Of a stretch of DNA of 64,000 nt, positions 48,664-58,111 are shown piece after piece (the first letter of the stretch is position 1; every line of letters begins with the position of its first letter). Source of the stretch: Pullulanibacillus pueri (GTDB lineage Bacteria > Bacillota > Bacilli > Bacillales > Sporolactobacillaceae). Below the pieces are notes generated by a model that was given only the letters and a program-made list of their open reading frames with translations, had not been told where the DNA came from and ran no database searches. The translations under genes and the position numbers were made by a program. The DNA lies in the NCBI RefSeq assembly GCF_014639255.1, contig NZ_BMFV01000014.1, positions 39,973 through 103,972 on the forward strand, in the 5' to 3' direction.

Positions 48664-49971
48664 TCAATTAAATAGTTGGACCAATTGTTGAACGGCCTCA
48701 TCCTTGGTGTTGATTTCTTCTTCCGATTGCATTAAGTAAGACAAAATATCTGGCCGATAACGAATGGCTTCATCAATTTCACGTGAACTCCCGGGCTTGT
48801 ATGCCCCGATTTGGATTAAATCCTCTGATTCCTCATATTTAGCGAGATGTGCTCGAAAAGTATTTGCCGCTTTTAAGTGCTCACGGTCAACAATTCCGGA
48901 CATCACACGACTAATACTTTTTAATATATTAATGGCTGGATATTGCCCTTTTTCCGCCAATTTACGGTCAAGAACGATATGTCCATCAAGGATCCCGCGT
49001 GCCGTATCAGAAATAGGCTCATCTAAATCGCCACCGTCAACAAGAACGGTATAAAAAGCAGTAATAGTCCCATGAGGATCTGTCCCAGCACGTTCTAACA
49101 ATTGTGGCATTAAAGCAAATACTGAAGGAGGATAACCCTTCGTTGTAGGAGGCTCCCCTACCGCCAAACCAATTTCCCTTTGTGCCATAGAAACACGCGT
49201 GAGAGAATCCATCATTAAAAGGACATCTTTTCCTTGCGACCGAAAATATTCAGCAATTGCCGTTGCCGTATAGGCGGCTTTGATTCTCATAAGCGCCGGT
49301 TGATCTGAAGTCGCAACGACAACAACCGAGCGTTGCAAGCCCAATTCGCCTAAATCCTTCTCAATGAATTCTCTTACTTCTCGTCCCCGTTCACCAATAA
49401 GGGCAATAACATTAAGATCTGCAGAAGATTGACGGGCAATCATACCTAAAAGCGTACTTTTCCCAACCCCACTTCCGGCAAAGATCCCCATCCTTTGTCC
49501 TTTACCTACTGTTAGTAAACCATCAATTGACCGGACACCAAGGGAAATGGCTTCATTGATACGTGGTCTCATCAATGGATTTGGAGGCATTTGCATCGTT
49601 GGATAATCCACTAAACCCCGCATCCCACTGTAATCATCCATTGGTAGACCTAAACTATCAACAACTTGTCCAATCAGTTCTTCTCCAACCTTAATGTTTA
49701 AAGGTTTACCTGTGGATTCTACTAAGCTTCCAGGAGCAATATTGTCTAAACTCGTATAGGGCATGAGTAACAGATTTTCATCATTAAACCCCACAACTTC
49801 TGCGAGAATAGGCACTTTCTTATGGGTCAAATAAATATGGCATAGATCGCCAACCGAAGCATTAGGGCCTCGAGACTCAATCATTAACCCGACTACCCGA
49901 GTGATTTTGCCAAACCAATAATAAGGATCAATATCTTTGATTTTACTGATGAGTTGATAAGCCTTTTTCAT
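48664..49971 (-). CDS. fliI: Flagellum-specific ATPase FliI
   Basis: A 435-residue hexameric ATPase of the flagellar export apparatus. Walker A is GIFAGSGVGKSTLLG, followed by ALIGERGREVREFIEKDLG, the Walker B segment DVLLMMDSLTRVSMAQREIGLAVGEPPTTKGYPPSVFALMPQLLER, and the C-terminal helical region. The ATG at 49971 has GGAGG 9 nt upstream and matches the B. subtilis length (440). It overlaps fliH by 29 nt. Confidence 0.97.
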   Translation of the reverse strand: MKKAYQLISKIKDIDPYYWFGKITRVVGLMIESRGPNASVGDLCHIYLTHKKVPILAEVVGFNDENLLLMPYTSLDNIAPGSLVESTGKPLNIKVGEELIGQVVDSLGLPMDDYSGMRGLVDYPTMQMPPNPLMRPRINEAISLGVRSIDGLLTVGKGQRMGIFAGSGVGKSTLLGMIARQSSADLNVIALIGERGREVREFIEKDLGELGLQRSVVVVATSDQPALMRIKAAYTATAIAEYFRSQGKDVLLMMDSLTRVSMAQREIGLAVGEPPTTKGYPPSVFALMPQLLERAGTDPHGTITAFYTVLVDGGDLDEPISDTARGILDGHIVLDRKLAEKGQYPAINILKSISRVMSGIVDREHLKAANTFRAHLAKYEESEDLIQIGAYKPGSSREIDEAIRYRPDILSYLMQSEEEINTKDEAVQQLVQLFN

Positions 49972-50719
49972 TACTAGGGTCCTCCAGCAGCTCATAAAGC
50001 TTTGATCTTATCTTTTTTAATTGATTATCAATACCCGCTTCTATTCGTCCAAAAGAGGTTTCTATGAAACAGTCATTTTCCGCCAGTTGATCATCTGGAA
50101 TAATGAGGACCCGATGATGATGTGTAATCGACTCAATCTCTTCCCTATTCTCAATCACATGCACATACCATCTAGGATTGAGAATTAATTTTATCGGTTC
50201 TTGGTCGCGGACCTGACGTATGGCTTTTTTGACAAGTGAGTTCCACTTGCTTGGATCAGCCTCAATTTCCGTATCAATAATCGTCTCGCTGATCGTCAGT
50301 GCTAGGTCGAGAATCTCTTTTTCGGCTTGCTCTAAATATTTATGGTAATCCACTTCCGCACTTTGAATGATTTTCTGAGCTTCAACGAGCTGGGTCTGAT
50401 AGGTATTTAAGGCTTCCTGTTTCCCTTCCTCAAACCCTTGCTGCTTACCAGAGGCTCTAGCTTCTGCTAACACCCGCTCTTTTTCCTGTTCAAGCTCCAA
50501 TTGCTTTTGTTTGACTTGTTCTTGGAATTCCTGGGCTTCTTTTTCAACTTGTTCTCGTATCGCTTCGGCTTCTTTTTCAGCATCGGCCGTTATTCGGCGA
50601 GCAACCTCTTTAAGCTCAGGGGGGAAGTCCATCTGCGTACTCGCGTTAATTTTTACCATCTTATGTTTAATCGATCGTTGTTCCTGTTCAGGCACAACCG
50701 CTTTTATCACATTAGACAA
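49943..50719 (-). CDS. fliH: Flagellar export regulator FliH
   Basis: A 258-residue negative regulator of FliI and link to the C-ring. A long Glu/Gln/Lys-rich coiled coil (about 25-120, EAEAIREQVEKEAQEFQEQVKQKQ type) precedes the conserved C-terminal domain (ILDLALTISETIIDTEIEADPSKWNSLVKKAIRQV...GRIEAGIDNQLKKIR). I prefer the TTG at 50719 (MSNVIKAV, with GGAG 9 nt upstream). An ATG at 50728 is the alternative. The start overlaps the fliG stop. Confidence 0.9.
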   Translation of the reverse strand: MSNVIKAVVPEQEQRSIKHKMVKINASTQMDFPPELKEVARRITADAEKEAEAIREQVEKEAQEFQEQVKQKQLELEQEKERVLAEARASGKQQGFEEGKQEALNTYQTQLVEAQKIIQSAEVDYHKYLEQAEKEILDLALTISETIIDTEIEADPSKWNSLVKKAIRQVRDQEPIKLILNPRWYVHVIENREEIESITHHHRVLIIPDDQLAENDCFIETSFGRIEAGIDNQLKKIRSKLYELLEDPSNEKGLSTHQ

Positions 50720-51725
50720 TAATATCATCTCCGCCACCACGAGCAATAACGACTTCACCCGTGTCTTCAAGTCTACGAATCGTCGAAACTATTTTTGATT
50801 GCGCCTCTTCAACATCCTTCAAACGAACAGGTCCCATGAATTCCATTTCTTCTTTGAAACTTTCCACACGCCGTTGCGACATGTTTTGGAATATAATGCC
50901 TTTAACTTCCTCACTGGCCGTCTTTAATGAAAGCAAGAGATCTTCATTATCCACTTCTCTAATGATCCTTTGAATCGCTCGATTATCAAGTCCAACAATG
51001 TCTTCAAAGACAAACATCCGCTTCTTAATTTCTTCAGAGAGCTCAGGTGCCTGAATATTAAGCGCATCAAGAATAGTCTTTTCAGTCGCTCGATCAACAC
51101 CATTCAGCACATTAACCACAGCTTCTATACCACCAGCCTTTGTATAGTCTTGAGAGACGGTTGTGGAGAACTTCTTCTCTAAAATTAATTCCACCTCGTT
51201 AATAATTTCCGGAGATGTGCGATCCATTGTTGCAATTCTCCGAGCGACCTCGGTTTGTAATTCCTGAGGTAAGGAAGAAAGAACTTGTCCTGCTTGTGCA
51301 GGTTCTAAGTAGGCCATGACAAGGGCGATCGTTTGTGGGTGCTCATGTTGTAAAAAATTTAAAATTTGTTGGGCATCTGATTTCCTTAGAAAATCAAAAG
51401 GCTTCACTTGTAAAGACGAGGTCAAACGATTGATGATTTCTGAAGCTGAATTTTTCCCAAGAGCTTTCTCTAAAATTTGTTTCGCATAGCCAATACCACC
51501 TTGGCTAATGTAATTTTGTGCCATCACAATTTGATAAAACTGCTCAAGCACTTCATCTTTAACATCTTGTTCGACTCTTCTAACATTGGCAATTTCCAGC
51601 GTCAATTCTTCGATTTCGTTCTCATTGAGTGCCTTAAAAACCTGTGCTGCTACATCTGCCCCAAGCGATATCAGAAGAATGGCTGCTTTTTCTCTTCCGG
51701 TTAAAGAGGATAATTTAGTTACCAT
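50712..51725 (-). CDS. fliG: Flagellar motor switch protein FliG
   Basis: A 337-residue rotor protein that transmits torque and anchors FliM to the MS ring. N-terminal FliF-binding helices (LTGREKAAILLISLGADVAAQVFKALNENEIEELTLEIA), the EHPQT middle motif (FLQHEHPQTIALVMAYL) and the C-terminal charged torque helix (LLSLKTASEEVKGIIFQNMSQRRVESFKEEMEFMGPVRLKDVEEAQ) are present. Usual length (338 in B. subtilis). Confidence 0.97.
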   Translation of the reverse strand: MVTKLSSLTGREKAAILLISLGADVAAQVFKALNENEIEELTLEIANVRRVEQDVKDEVLEQFYQIVMAQNYISQGGIGYAKQILEKALGKNSASEIINRLTSSLQVKPFDFLRKSDAQQILNFLQHEHPQTIALVMAYLEPAQAGQVLSSLPQELQTEVARRIATMDRTSPEIINEVELILEKKFSTTVSQDYTKAGGIEAVVNVLNGVDRATEKTILDALNIQAPELSEEIKKRMFVFEDIVGLDNRAIQRIIREVDNEDLLLSLKTASEEVKGIIFQNMSQRRVESFKEEMEFMGPVRLKDVEEAQSKIVSTIRRLEDTGEVVIARGGGDDIIV

Positions 51726-51792
51726 TAAATACTTTCACCTACCCCAATAAACACATCGACTTCCAAGAAAATTAAGGTTATTCACCTATGAC

Positions 51793-53385
51793 TTATTCTT
51801 CTGAAAACCACGTTCTTAATAATTTTGCAAATTCTGTCGGGTTATCACGCGCGAGCGTTTCTAACTGGACCTTTTTCTGCTTTTCCGGTGAATCATTTTT
51901 TTGCATTTCTGCTAAAAGATCAGGTTCATTGTCCATATATTGAGTCGTCTCTTCATATTCTTCAATATCCTCATCCTGATTTCGCCTTCTCAAAAGGATA
52001 ATAAGCAAGACGATAATGATGAGTGCTAAGATACCTGCAGCGATATAAATCCAATAGGTTGGTTTTTTCACTTGCTTTACCGGTGTGTCTGTTTGCTTCC
52101 CGTGAAATTGTTCAACAGTGACGACTGACTTTGCATCCAGCTCATCTTGTGTCAAACTTTTATCAGAATCACTTAAAGTCGTTTTAATAATGGTATTAAG
52201 AATTTGTTTAATATCACTTGAACTTTGAGCGGTTAATGAACTGGGATCATTGGCCTTTGGCGGTTCAACCATAACTTGTATACCTAAATCATTTATTTTA
52301 TAAGGGCTTTTTTCAATATCATTGGTAATATGGTTAAACACATTATTGACTCTATCCTCAACATGTTCATAATCGCCACTCTCACCACCGTCAGAAGCTT
52401 CATAGGTCGGGACTTGACTATCTCCTGTCCCCACATTTCCTGCAGCACCATCACCCTTATAAGACTCGGTAATGTGTTCTGTTGAAACCTTCAATCCATC
52501 CATTGTATCTTTATCAACGGGTTCAACAAGTTCTTCTTTACTCTTCTCTTTGGTAAAGTCGATGTCGCTTGTGACATTGACCATAACCTTATCGGTCCCC
52601 ATCATCATGCCAAGCATCTGTTGAACGCGTTGCTGGATATCTTTTTCAATATCATTCTTGACTTGCTGCTGTTGTTGATATGCAGATAAAGTCGAATCGG
52701 AATTTTCTAGATTTTTTTGGTCATAATAGTTAAAATATTGGTCCATTATGACGATATTATCTTCAGGAAGGTTTGGCACACTTTTTGAAGCTAAGTGATA
52801 TAAACCCTCAATCTGTTCATCCTTTAACTGATATCCTGAATCTAGAGTAAGAACGATGGACGCTGAAGCCTTTTCAGGATCATCACTTACCCAAACATCT
52901 TGCTCTGGTAAATTAAGCATAACCTGGGCTGACTTCACACCTGATATTCCTTTGATGAGATTGGAAAGCTCGGTTTCCATTGCCGCTTTATTGAGAACAT
53001 CAAATTGTTTATCTGTCATACCAAATTGCGTATTTTCGCTAAAGGTAGAGTAATCAATTTGACCCGTTTTAGGCAGTCCTTCAGATGCGAGTTCAACTTT
53101 AAGCGTATCTACTTGTTCTTTTGGAACACTTATCATCGTCCCGCCATCTTCAATTTTATATGGAACACCTTTTGAATCTAAATTATCCTTTATTTGCCCT
53201 GTCTCACTTTCTGACAGGTTACTATACAATGGAACATAATTTTTATGAGAGCTTAAAGCAACGATAACAATAACGACAACAGCGATAATCCCGATAGCGA
53301 TAAACAACCCTGTCTTTTGTTTTCGACTTTGCTTCGCCCAGATTGCTTTCGAACGATTGATAAGTGTCGCAAACTTCTCCTTCAT
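51793..53385 (-). CDS. fliF: Flagellar MS-ring protein FliF
   Basis: A 530-residue MS-ring subunit. It has an N-terminal membrane helix (about 22-43), ring-building periplasmic domains (GLPKTGQIDYSTF, RVMLNLPEQDVWVSDDPEKASASIVL-like block), a hydrophilic linker, and a C-terminal membrane helix (about 437-458) followed by an acidic FliG-binding tail. ATG at 53385 with GGAGG 8 nt upstream. Eleven T precede the ribosome site, right after the fliE stop. Confidence 0.97.
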   Translation of the reverse strand: MKEKFATLINRSKAIWAKQSRKQKTGLFIAIGIIAVVVIVIVALSSHKNYVPLYSNLSESETGQIKDNLDSKGVPYKIEDGGTMISVPKEQVDTLKVELASEGLPKTGQIDYSTFSENTQFGMTDKQFDVLNKAAMETELSNLIKGISGVKSAQVMLNLPEQDVWVSDDPEKASASIVLTLDSGYQLKDEQIEGLYHLASKSVPNLPEDNIVIMDQYFNYYDQKNLENSDSTLSAYQQQQQVKNDIEKDIQQRVQQMLGMMMGTDKVMVNVTSDIDFTKEKSKEELVEPVDKDTMDGLKVSTEHITESYKGDGAAGNVGTGDSQVPTYEASDGGESGDYEHVEDRVNNVFNHITNDIEKSPYKINDLGIQVMVEPPKANDPSSLTAQSSSDIKQILNTIIKTTLSDSDKSLTQDELDAKSVVTVEQFHGKQTDTPVKQVKKPTYWIYIAAGILALIIIVLLIILLRRRNQDEDIEEYEETTQYMDNEPDLLAEMQKNDSPEKQKKVQLETLARDNPTEFAKLLRTWFSEE

Positions 53386-53409
53386 GCATTGTTCCTCCAA
53401 AAAAAAAAA

Positions 53410-53718
53410 TCAGACTTGCATTCTCATAACTTCCTGATAGGCATTGACGACTTTGTCTCGAACTTCCACAGCAAGCTTGAGTGTCACTTCAGACTTTTCC
53501 ATGGCGATCATGACGTCATGCAAATTATTTGCTTTTCCACTAAGTAATTGGTTTACCGCATCATCTGAAGCCGTCTCAGATTGATTGACTTTGTCTAAAG
53601 CTTGTCCAAGAATATTTGAAAATGACTTTTGTGCGGATTGAACACTATTGGTTTTATTGCTCGCTGTTAGAGCAGTTGGAGCACTTGAATTAGAGAGTAA
53701 TTGAATAGGAGTGGTCAT
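53410..53718 (-). CDS. fliE: Hook-basal body complex protein FliE
   Basis: A 102-residue protein that joins the MS ring to the rod and is among the first exported. It has the FliE pattern SFSNILGQALDKVNQSETASDDAVNQLLSGKANNLHDVMIAMEKSEVTLKLAVEVRDKVVNAYQEVMRMQV. Complete and of usual length. Lies between flgC (30 nt) and fliF (24 nt). Confidence 0.97.
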   Translation of the reverse strand: MTTPIQLLSNSSAPTALTASNKTNSVQSAQKSFSNILGQALDKVNQSETASDDAVNQLLSGKANNLHDVMIAMEKSEVTLKLAVEVRDKVVNAYQEVMRMQV

Positions 53719-53748
53719 ACGTGTCTATCTCCTTTAGAATCTTTGATT

Positions 53749-54201
53749 TTATTTACCTATTTGCAACGCATTTGTTAGCATACTTTTGTTTGCATTAAGT
53801 ACAGTTACGTTGGCTTCGTAGGAACGCGTTGCACTCATCATATCGACCATTTCTTTTAATGGATCAACATTTGGCATCTCTACATAGCCCTCTTGATTCG
53901 CATCTGGGTTCGTAGGATCATAGACTAACTTAAAAGGGGTTTGGTCTTCTGTGATCTTACTCACTTTCACTCCACCCATCTGTGAATTTCCTGTGCCCAT
54001 CGCTGAAGATAACTGTGAGCTAAATCCACCATTATTACTAGAAAAAGAAACCATTTTCCGACGATAAGGTACCCATTCACCATTCACCTTTTGGGCACGG
54101 GTGGTTTCAGCATTTGCCATGTTTGAAGACACAACATCCATACGTAAGCGTTCAGCTGTTAATGCTGATCCAGAGATATTAATCCCACTAAAAATCCCCA
54201 T
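53749..54201 (-). CDS. flgC: Flagellar rod protein FlgC
   Basis: A 150-residue proximal rod subunit. N-terminal SGSALTAERLRMDVVSSNMANAETTRA and C-terminal YVEMPNVDPLKEMVDMMSATRSYEANVTVLNANKSMLTNALQI are the conserved axial-protein ends. Follows flgB by 2 nt, as in B. subtilis. Confidence 0.97.
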   Translation of the reverse strand: MGIFSGINISGSALTAERLRMDVVSSNMANAETTRAQKVNGEWVPYRRKMVSFSSNNGGFSSQLSSAMGTGNSQMGGVKVSKITEDQTPFKLVYDPTNPDANQEGYVEMPNVDPLKEMVDMMSATRSYEANVTVLNANKSMLTNALQIGK

Positions 54202-54203
54202 AG

Positions 54204-54584
54204 TTATTGCCCTCCGCCTAAAACAATGTTCAATTTATTGAATTCTCTCGAAATAGCTTCGGTATAGCTTTGATATTGCAATTGTGTTTTTGCTAATTCA
54301 GTCATCTGTTCATCGGCATCAACATTGTTCCCATTATTTTGGATGCTGGAATTCCGATCAACGACAATTTGGGATTGTCCTGAATTTGAAAACTCAAAAT
54401 GACGTGGATCCGTTCGATTGGCAGTCATTGCCGATTGCAAGACATCTCCAAACACAACTTTTTTCGCTTTATAGTTCGGCGTATCAATATTCGCTATATT
54501 TTGAGAAATGACATTCTGAGAAAGACTGGTCTGATCAAGCGCTCGTTGTAAGTTACCAATCGATGAAAGGTTTAAAATGGCCAA
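54204..54584 (-). CDS. flgB: Flagellar rod protein FlgB
   Basis: A 126-residue proximal rod subunit and the first gene of the fla/che operon. It shows LQRALDQTSLSQNVISQNIANIDTPNYKAKKVVFGDVL and the C-terminal VDADEQMTELAKTQLQYQSYTEAISREFNKLNIVLGG. Translation starts at a TTG with GAGGG 8 nt upstream, which may keep expression of the first gene modest. Confidence 0.96.
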   Translation of the reverse strand: MAILNLSSIGNLQRALDQTSLSQNVISQNIANIDTPNYKAKKVVFGDVLQSAMTANRTDPRHFEFSNSGQSQIVVDRNSSIQNNGNNVDADEQMTELAKTQLQYQSYTEAISREFNKLNIVLGGGQ

Positions 54585-55266
54585 CTCTTTGTCCCTCTTT
54601 TCTATAGATCATCTTTAAATTCATTTTAACAAGTTTCGACAACATGTGAGCATTTATTTCACCAATGCATTTTTTTGATACGAAAGCCCCAGATATCTTT
54701 AGGTCTTTTGTACTGTTTTGTTTTAATTTGTCTAATTATGTTTGCTGATTTTCCTTTTATAGTTTAATGGAGAATGGATTTATTAACAATAGGAGAGAAA
54801 TGGTAGTTTGACAAAAAAAGAAAGGGGGAAATTGTCGAACAAAAACAGATACAATAGAGCTAAGCACAAAGACCTATCTTTAGTGAGTTCTTTACTTCGG
54901 CTCTTCTATAGGAAATAAGTCCTGATAGTCCAAACCATACCCGTTGTTCCTTACTAAATAAAGCATTGATCAATTTTATACTAAAAACTTACTTCAGAAA
55001 ACAGGTGGAAGAAGTGGAAGATGTGAAACATCAGAGGGAAAAACTATTTCGTGAACACTTACTACGCGCAGTATGCCATGGCGTAACCAAGCACAGGAGA
55101 CTTATATATACAGAACCACCCAAAGCCCTTCGACTTATCAACCAAAAGATAAGGGCGCGGTTGGTAACCCCTTTATGCATCGCATAGCGCTTGAGCAGTA
55201 CCAGTGGAAAAGGATTGTCTTGGAGAGATTAACACACTCTACAGCTATGACATCTTTTGAATAATC
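54585..55266 (-). promoter_or_regulatory. fla/che upstream region with promoter candidates and two Spo0A-like boxes
   Basis: There is no credible gene in these 680 nt. Minus-strand promoter candidates are an extended -10 TGTTAAAAT (about 54621-54629) and TTGTCA-17-TATTGT (about 54786-54814); both are moderate. TGTCGAA, the Spo0A box, occurs perfectly as 54635-54641 (minus) and 54833-54839 (plus). A weak antisense open frame at 54966-55187 resembles nothing I know. About 54880-55266 is unexplained and not obviously repetitive. Confidence 0.5.
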
Positions 55267-55305
55267 AAAGAAACAGTTGTACCTTAAAGATACAACTGTT
55301 TCTTT
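55267..55305 (-). terminator. Intrinsic terminator of codY
   Basis: A stem of about 15 bp (AAAGAAACAGTTGTA with TACAACTGTTTCTTT) and a short loop between codY and the fla/che region; T-runs on both sides make it possibly bidirectional. It should insulate fla/che from xerC-codY transcription. Confidence 0.9.
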
Positions 55306-55314
55306 TCAATTTTA

Positions 55315-56091
55315 TTATTTACTTCTGATTTTGTCTAATTCAACAAGGAATTTATCGTTTAATACTTTGATGTATGTGCCCTTCATCCCTAATGAACGAG
55401 ACTCAATTACACCAGCACTTTCAAGCTTACGAAGGGCATTAACGATAACTGAACGTGTAATCCCTACGCGATCGGCAATTTTACTTGCAACAAGTAAACC
55501 CTCTTTGCCGTCCAATTCATTAAAAATGTGTTCAATGGCTTCAAGCTCACTATAAGATAAGCTACTAATCGCCATTTGAACAACCGCTTTTTCACGTGCT
55601 TCATCTTCAATTTCTTCTGTTTTCTCACGAAGAATTTCCATACCAACTACAGTAGCCCCATATTCAGCTAAAATAAGATCTTCTTCAGTAAAAGAAGCGC
55701 TCATTCTCGAAAGAATTAAAGTTCCTAGACGCTCACCACCACCAACGATAGGAACAATAGTTGTTAACCCATTCTCAAACAACTCTTTATTTTCTACAGG
55801 GAAAGCTGTGAAACGGCTATTAATATCAAGGTTTGAAGACGTTTCAGCAACAGAGAATAGGCTTTGGGTATATTCTTCTGGGAATTGACGTTGTTCAAAC
55901 ATTTCTTTCATACGTGCGTTTTCAAATTCAAGGTTTAATGCCATGCCTAATAACTTTCCTCGGCGACTTAATACAAAGATATTAGATTCAATGACATTAC
56001 GGAGCGTCTCCGCCATTTCATTAAAGTTAACAGGTGTTGCTGTTCGTTGCAGCATATTATTGATTTTTCTTGTTTTGTCTAAAAGATTCAT
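55315..56091 (-). CDS. codY: Global transcriptional regulator CodY
   Basis: A 258-residue GTP- and branched-chain-amino-acid-sensing regulator. The N-terminal GAF domain (about 1-155) begins [13 protein letters not shown] and contains the [30 protein letters not shown] segment. The winged helix-turn-helix near the C-terminus reads [47 protein letters not shown]. In B. subtilis CodY controls nutrient, competence and motility genes and represses fla/che. It is the last gene of its operon here. Confidence 0.98.
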   Translation of the reverse strand: MNLLDKTRKINNMLQRTATPVNFNEMAETLRNVIESNIFVLSRRGKLLGMALNLEFENARMKEMFEQRQFPEEYTQSLFSVAETSSNLDINSRFTAFPVENKELFENGLTTIVPIVGGGERLGTLILSRMSASFTEEDLILAEYGATVVGMEILREKTEEIEDEAREKAVVQMAISSLSYSELEAIEHIFNELDGKEGLLVASKIADRVGITRSVIVNALRKLESAGVIESRSLGMKGTYIKVLNDKFLVELDKIRSK

Positions 56092-56118
56092 TTTACTAAA
56101 ATCCTCCTAAATGGTTTT

Positions 56119-57519
56119 CTATAAGATATATTGGCTCAAATCGCGGTTTTTTGCGATAGATGCTAATTTTTCATCGACATATTCTGGCGTAATCACAATT
56201 TTCTCAAGTGTAATATCTGGGGCTTCAAACAATAGATCCTCAAGGAGTTTTTCTAAAATCGTGTGTAGTCGTCTGGCACCGATATTATCTGTTTGTTGAT
56301 TGACCTCTAAAGCAATGGTTGCGATTTTACGAATAGCTTCGTCAGAAAATTCAACATCTATACCTTCTGTTTTTAGTAATGCTTGATATTGTTTTAAAAG
56401 AGCATTATTTGGCTTCACCAAAATATTAATAAAATCATCAATGGATAAACTATTGAGCTCTACTCGAATCGGAAACCGCCCTTGAAGCTCAGGGATAAGA
56501 TCCGACGGTTTCGCCATATGAAAAGCACCCGCAGCAATAAATAACATATGATCCGTCTTCACTGATCCATATTTCGTAATGACTGTTGAACCCTCAACAA
56601 TGGGTAATATGTCCCTTTGTACACCTTCTCGAGACACATCTCCTGATCCTTGTTGACTTTTCCCAGCAATTTTATCGATTTCATCAAGAAAAATAATCCC
56701 AGATTGTTCAGCTCTGGTGACTCCATCTTGTGAAACTTCATCCATATCAATCAGTTTTTGCGCTTCGTCTTGCGTGAGGACCGCTCGTGCTTCTCGAACG
56801 GTTAACTTCCGTCGCTTTTTCTTTTTCGGCATCATATTGCCCAACATATCCTGCATATTCATGCCTAATTGTTCCATACCCGCGCCTTGGAACAGATCAA
56901 ACATCCCCTGTTGTTGCTGCTCTTCGACTTCAACAGTGACAAGTTTGTCTTCCAATTCGCCAAGAGCTAATAGTCGTCTTGTTTGTTCGCGCTTCTCTTT
57001 AACCGATTGATTCATATCGTCATTCTCATTTTGGGTGTCATCGTTTGTATTGTTCCCAAAAAACATTTCAAAAGGATTCTTTGCACCTGATGTTTTTTTG
57101 TTGGAAGGGACTAAGATCTCAACAAGCCGTTCGTTCGCTAATTCTTCTGCTTTAGCTTGCACCTCAGCCATTTTCTCCTCTTTAACTAACCGTATAGATG
57201 TTTCGACAAGGTCTCTAACCATTGACTCCACATCCCTACCCACATAACCAACTTCTGTAAATTTTGTGGCTTCTAGTTTGATAAAAGGAGCACCGACAAG
57301 TTTTGCCAATCGGCGAGCAATTTCAGTTTTCCCAACGCCTGTTGGACCAATCATTAGAATATTTTTTGGAACAATCTCATCACGAATTTTTTCATCCAAT
57401 AAGGTTCGACGATAACGATTACGCAATGCAATCGCAACGGATTTCTTAGCCTTGTCTTGACCGATAATATAACGGTCAAGCTGTTCGACGATCTGTCTCG
57501 GAGTTAAAGCCTCTGACAT
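56119..57519 (-). CDS. hslU: HslU (ClpY), unfoldase of the HslVU protease
   Basis: A 466-residue AAA+ ATPase that feeds substrates to HslV. Walker [16 protein letters not shown] lies at about residues 57-71, Walker B at [12 protein letters not shown]. The I-domain between them (about 110-240) is unusually Asn/Asp/Gln-rich ([12 protein letters not shown] and [15 protein letters not shown]). The C-terminal sensor-2 region ends in YIL, which docks in HslV. It lies 26 nt after hslV. Confidence 0.97.
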   Translation of the reverse strand: MSEALTPRQIVEQLDRYIIGQDKAKKSVAIALRNRYRRTLLDEKIRDEIVPKNILMIGPTGVGKTEIARRLAKLVGAPFIKLEATKFTEVGYVGRDVESMVRDLVETSIRLVKEEKMAEVQAKAEELANERLVEILVPSNKKTSGAKNPFEMFFGNNTNDDTQNENDDMNQSVKEKREQTRRLLALGELEDKLVTVEVEEQQQQGMFDLFQGAGMEQLGMNMQDMLGNMMPKKKKRRKLTVREARAVLTQDEAQKLIDMDEVSQDGVTRAEQSGIIFLDEIDKIAGKSQQGSGDVSREGVQRDILPIVEGSTVITKYGSVKTDHMLFIAAGAFHMAKPSDLIPELQGRFPIRVELNSLSIDDFINILVKPNNALLKQYQALLKTEGIDVEFSDEAIRKIATIALEVNQQTDNIGARRLHTILEKLLEDLLFEAPDITLEKIVITPEYVDEKLASIAKNRDLSQYIL

Positions 57520-57545
57520 TCTCCTAACGCCTCCTTGTCGTGCGC

Positions 57546-58097
57546 TTAAAGCTCTTCGACCACAATATTATTATTAGTAAAGACACAAATTTCACCAGCA
57601 ATTTCAAGAGCATGCCGAGCAATTTCCCCAGCCTCAAGATCTTCGCCACCATATCTCATTAGAGCACGGCCAGCAGCTAAGGCATAATTACCTCCTGAAC
57701 CAATGGCCAAGATGCCATCATCAGGTTCTATTACTTCACCGGTTCCAGAGACTAAAAGAAGATTCTCTTCATTCATAACAATAAGCATGGCCTCAAGTTG
57801 TCGAAGCATTTTATCACTTCGCCATTCTTTAGCCAATTCTACAGCTGCTCTTTTCAAATTACCATTAAAAGCTTCTAAACGCCCTTCAAACTTTTCATAC
57901 AGGGTGAAGGCATCTGCTACTGAACCAGCAAAACCTGCAATCACTTTTCCACCGTATAAACGTCTGACTTTTTTTGCCGTATGCTTCATCACGACTGATT
58001 GCCCTAATGTAACTTGGCCATCTCCAGCCATCGCCGAACGTCCCTTGTGATGAATAGCAAAAATTGTGGTTGCATGAAATTTTAAAGAATCACTCAA
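57546..58097 (-). CDS. hslV: HslV (ClpQ/CodW), peptidase of the HslVU protease
   Basis: A 183-residue proteasome-beta-like peptidase. The TTG start, 9 nt after GGAGG, gives [14 protein letters not shown]. If only Met is removed, the N-terminal residue is Ser, as in B. subtilis CodW, which uses an N-terminal serine rather than the threonine of other HslV. The extension before HATTIF is three residues longer than Cod[15 protein letters not shown] and [14 protein letters not shown] are conserved. Residues TT at 10-11 remain an alternative nucleophile if processed. Confidence 0.96.
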   Translation of the reverse strand: MSDSLKFHATTIFAIHHKGRSAMAGDGQVTLGQSVVMKHTAKKVRRLYGGKVIAGFAGSVADAFTLYEKFEGRLEAFNGNLKRAAVELAKEWRSDKMLRQLEAMLIVMNEENLLLVSGTGEVIEPDDGILAIGSGGNYALAAGRALMRYGGEDLEAGEIARHALEIAGEICVFTNNNIVVEEL

Positions 58098-58111
58098 TTG
58101 TAATTCCCTCC

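Noticed and set aside
53386..53718. Programmed frameshift linking fliE and fliF at the T11 run
   Set aside because: The run lies after the fliE stop codon and before the fliF ribosome site, so no fusion would result.
54585..54960. CodY box in the fla/che upstream region, as known in B. subtilis
   Set aside because: No 15-mer with five or fewer mismatches to AATTTTCWGAAAATT was found by eye. A matrix scan could change this.
54966..55187. Plus-strand open frame of 73 codons in the codY-flgB gap
   Set aside because: It has no ribosome site and no recognisable family, and an overlapping frame is nearly as long. Treated as noncoding.
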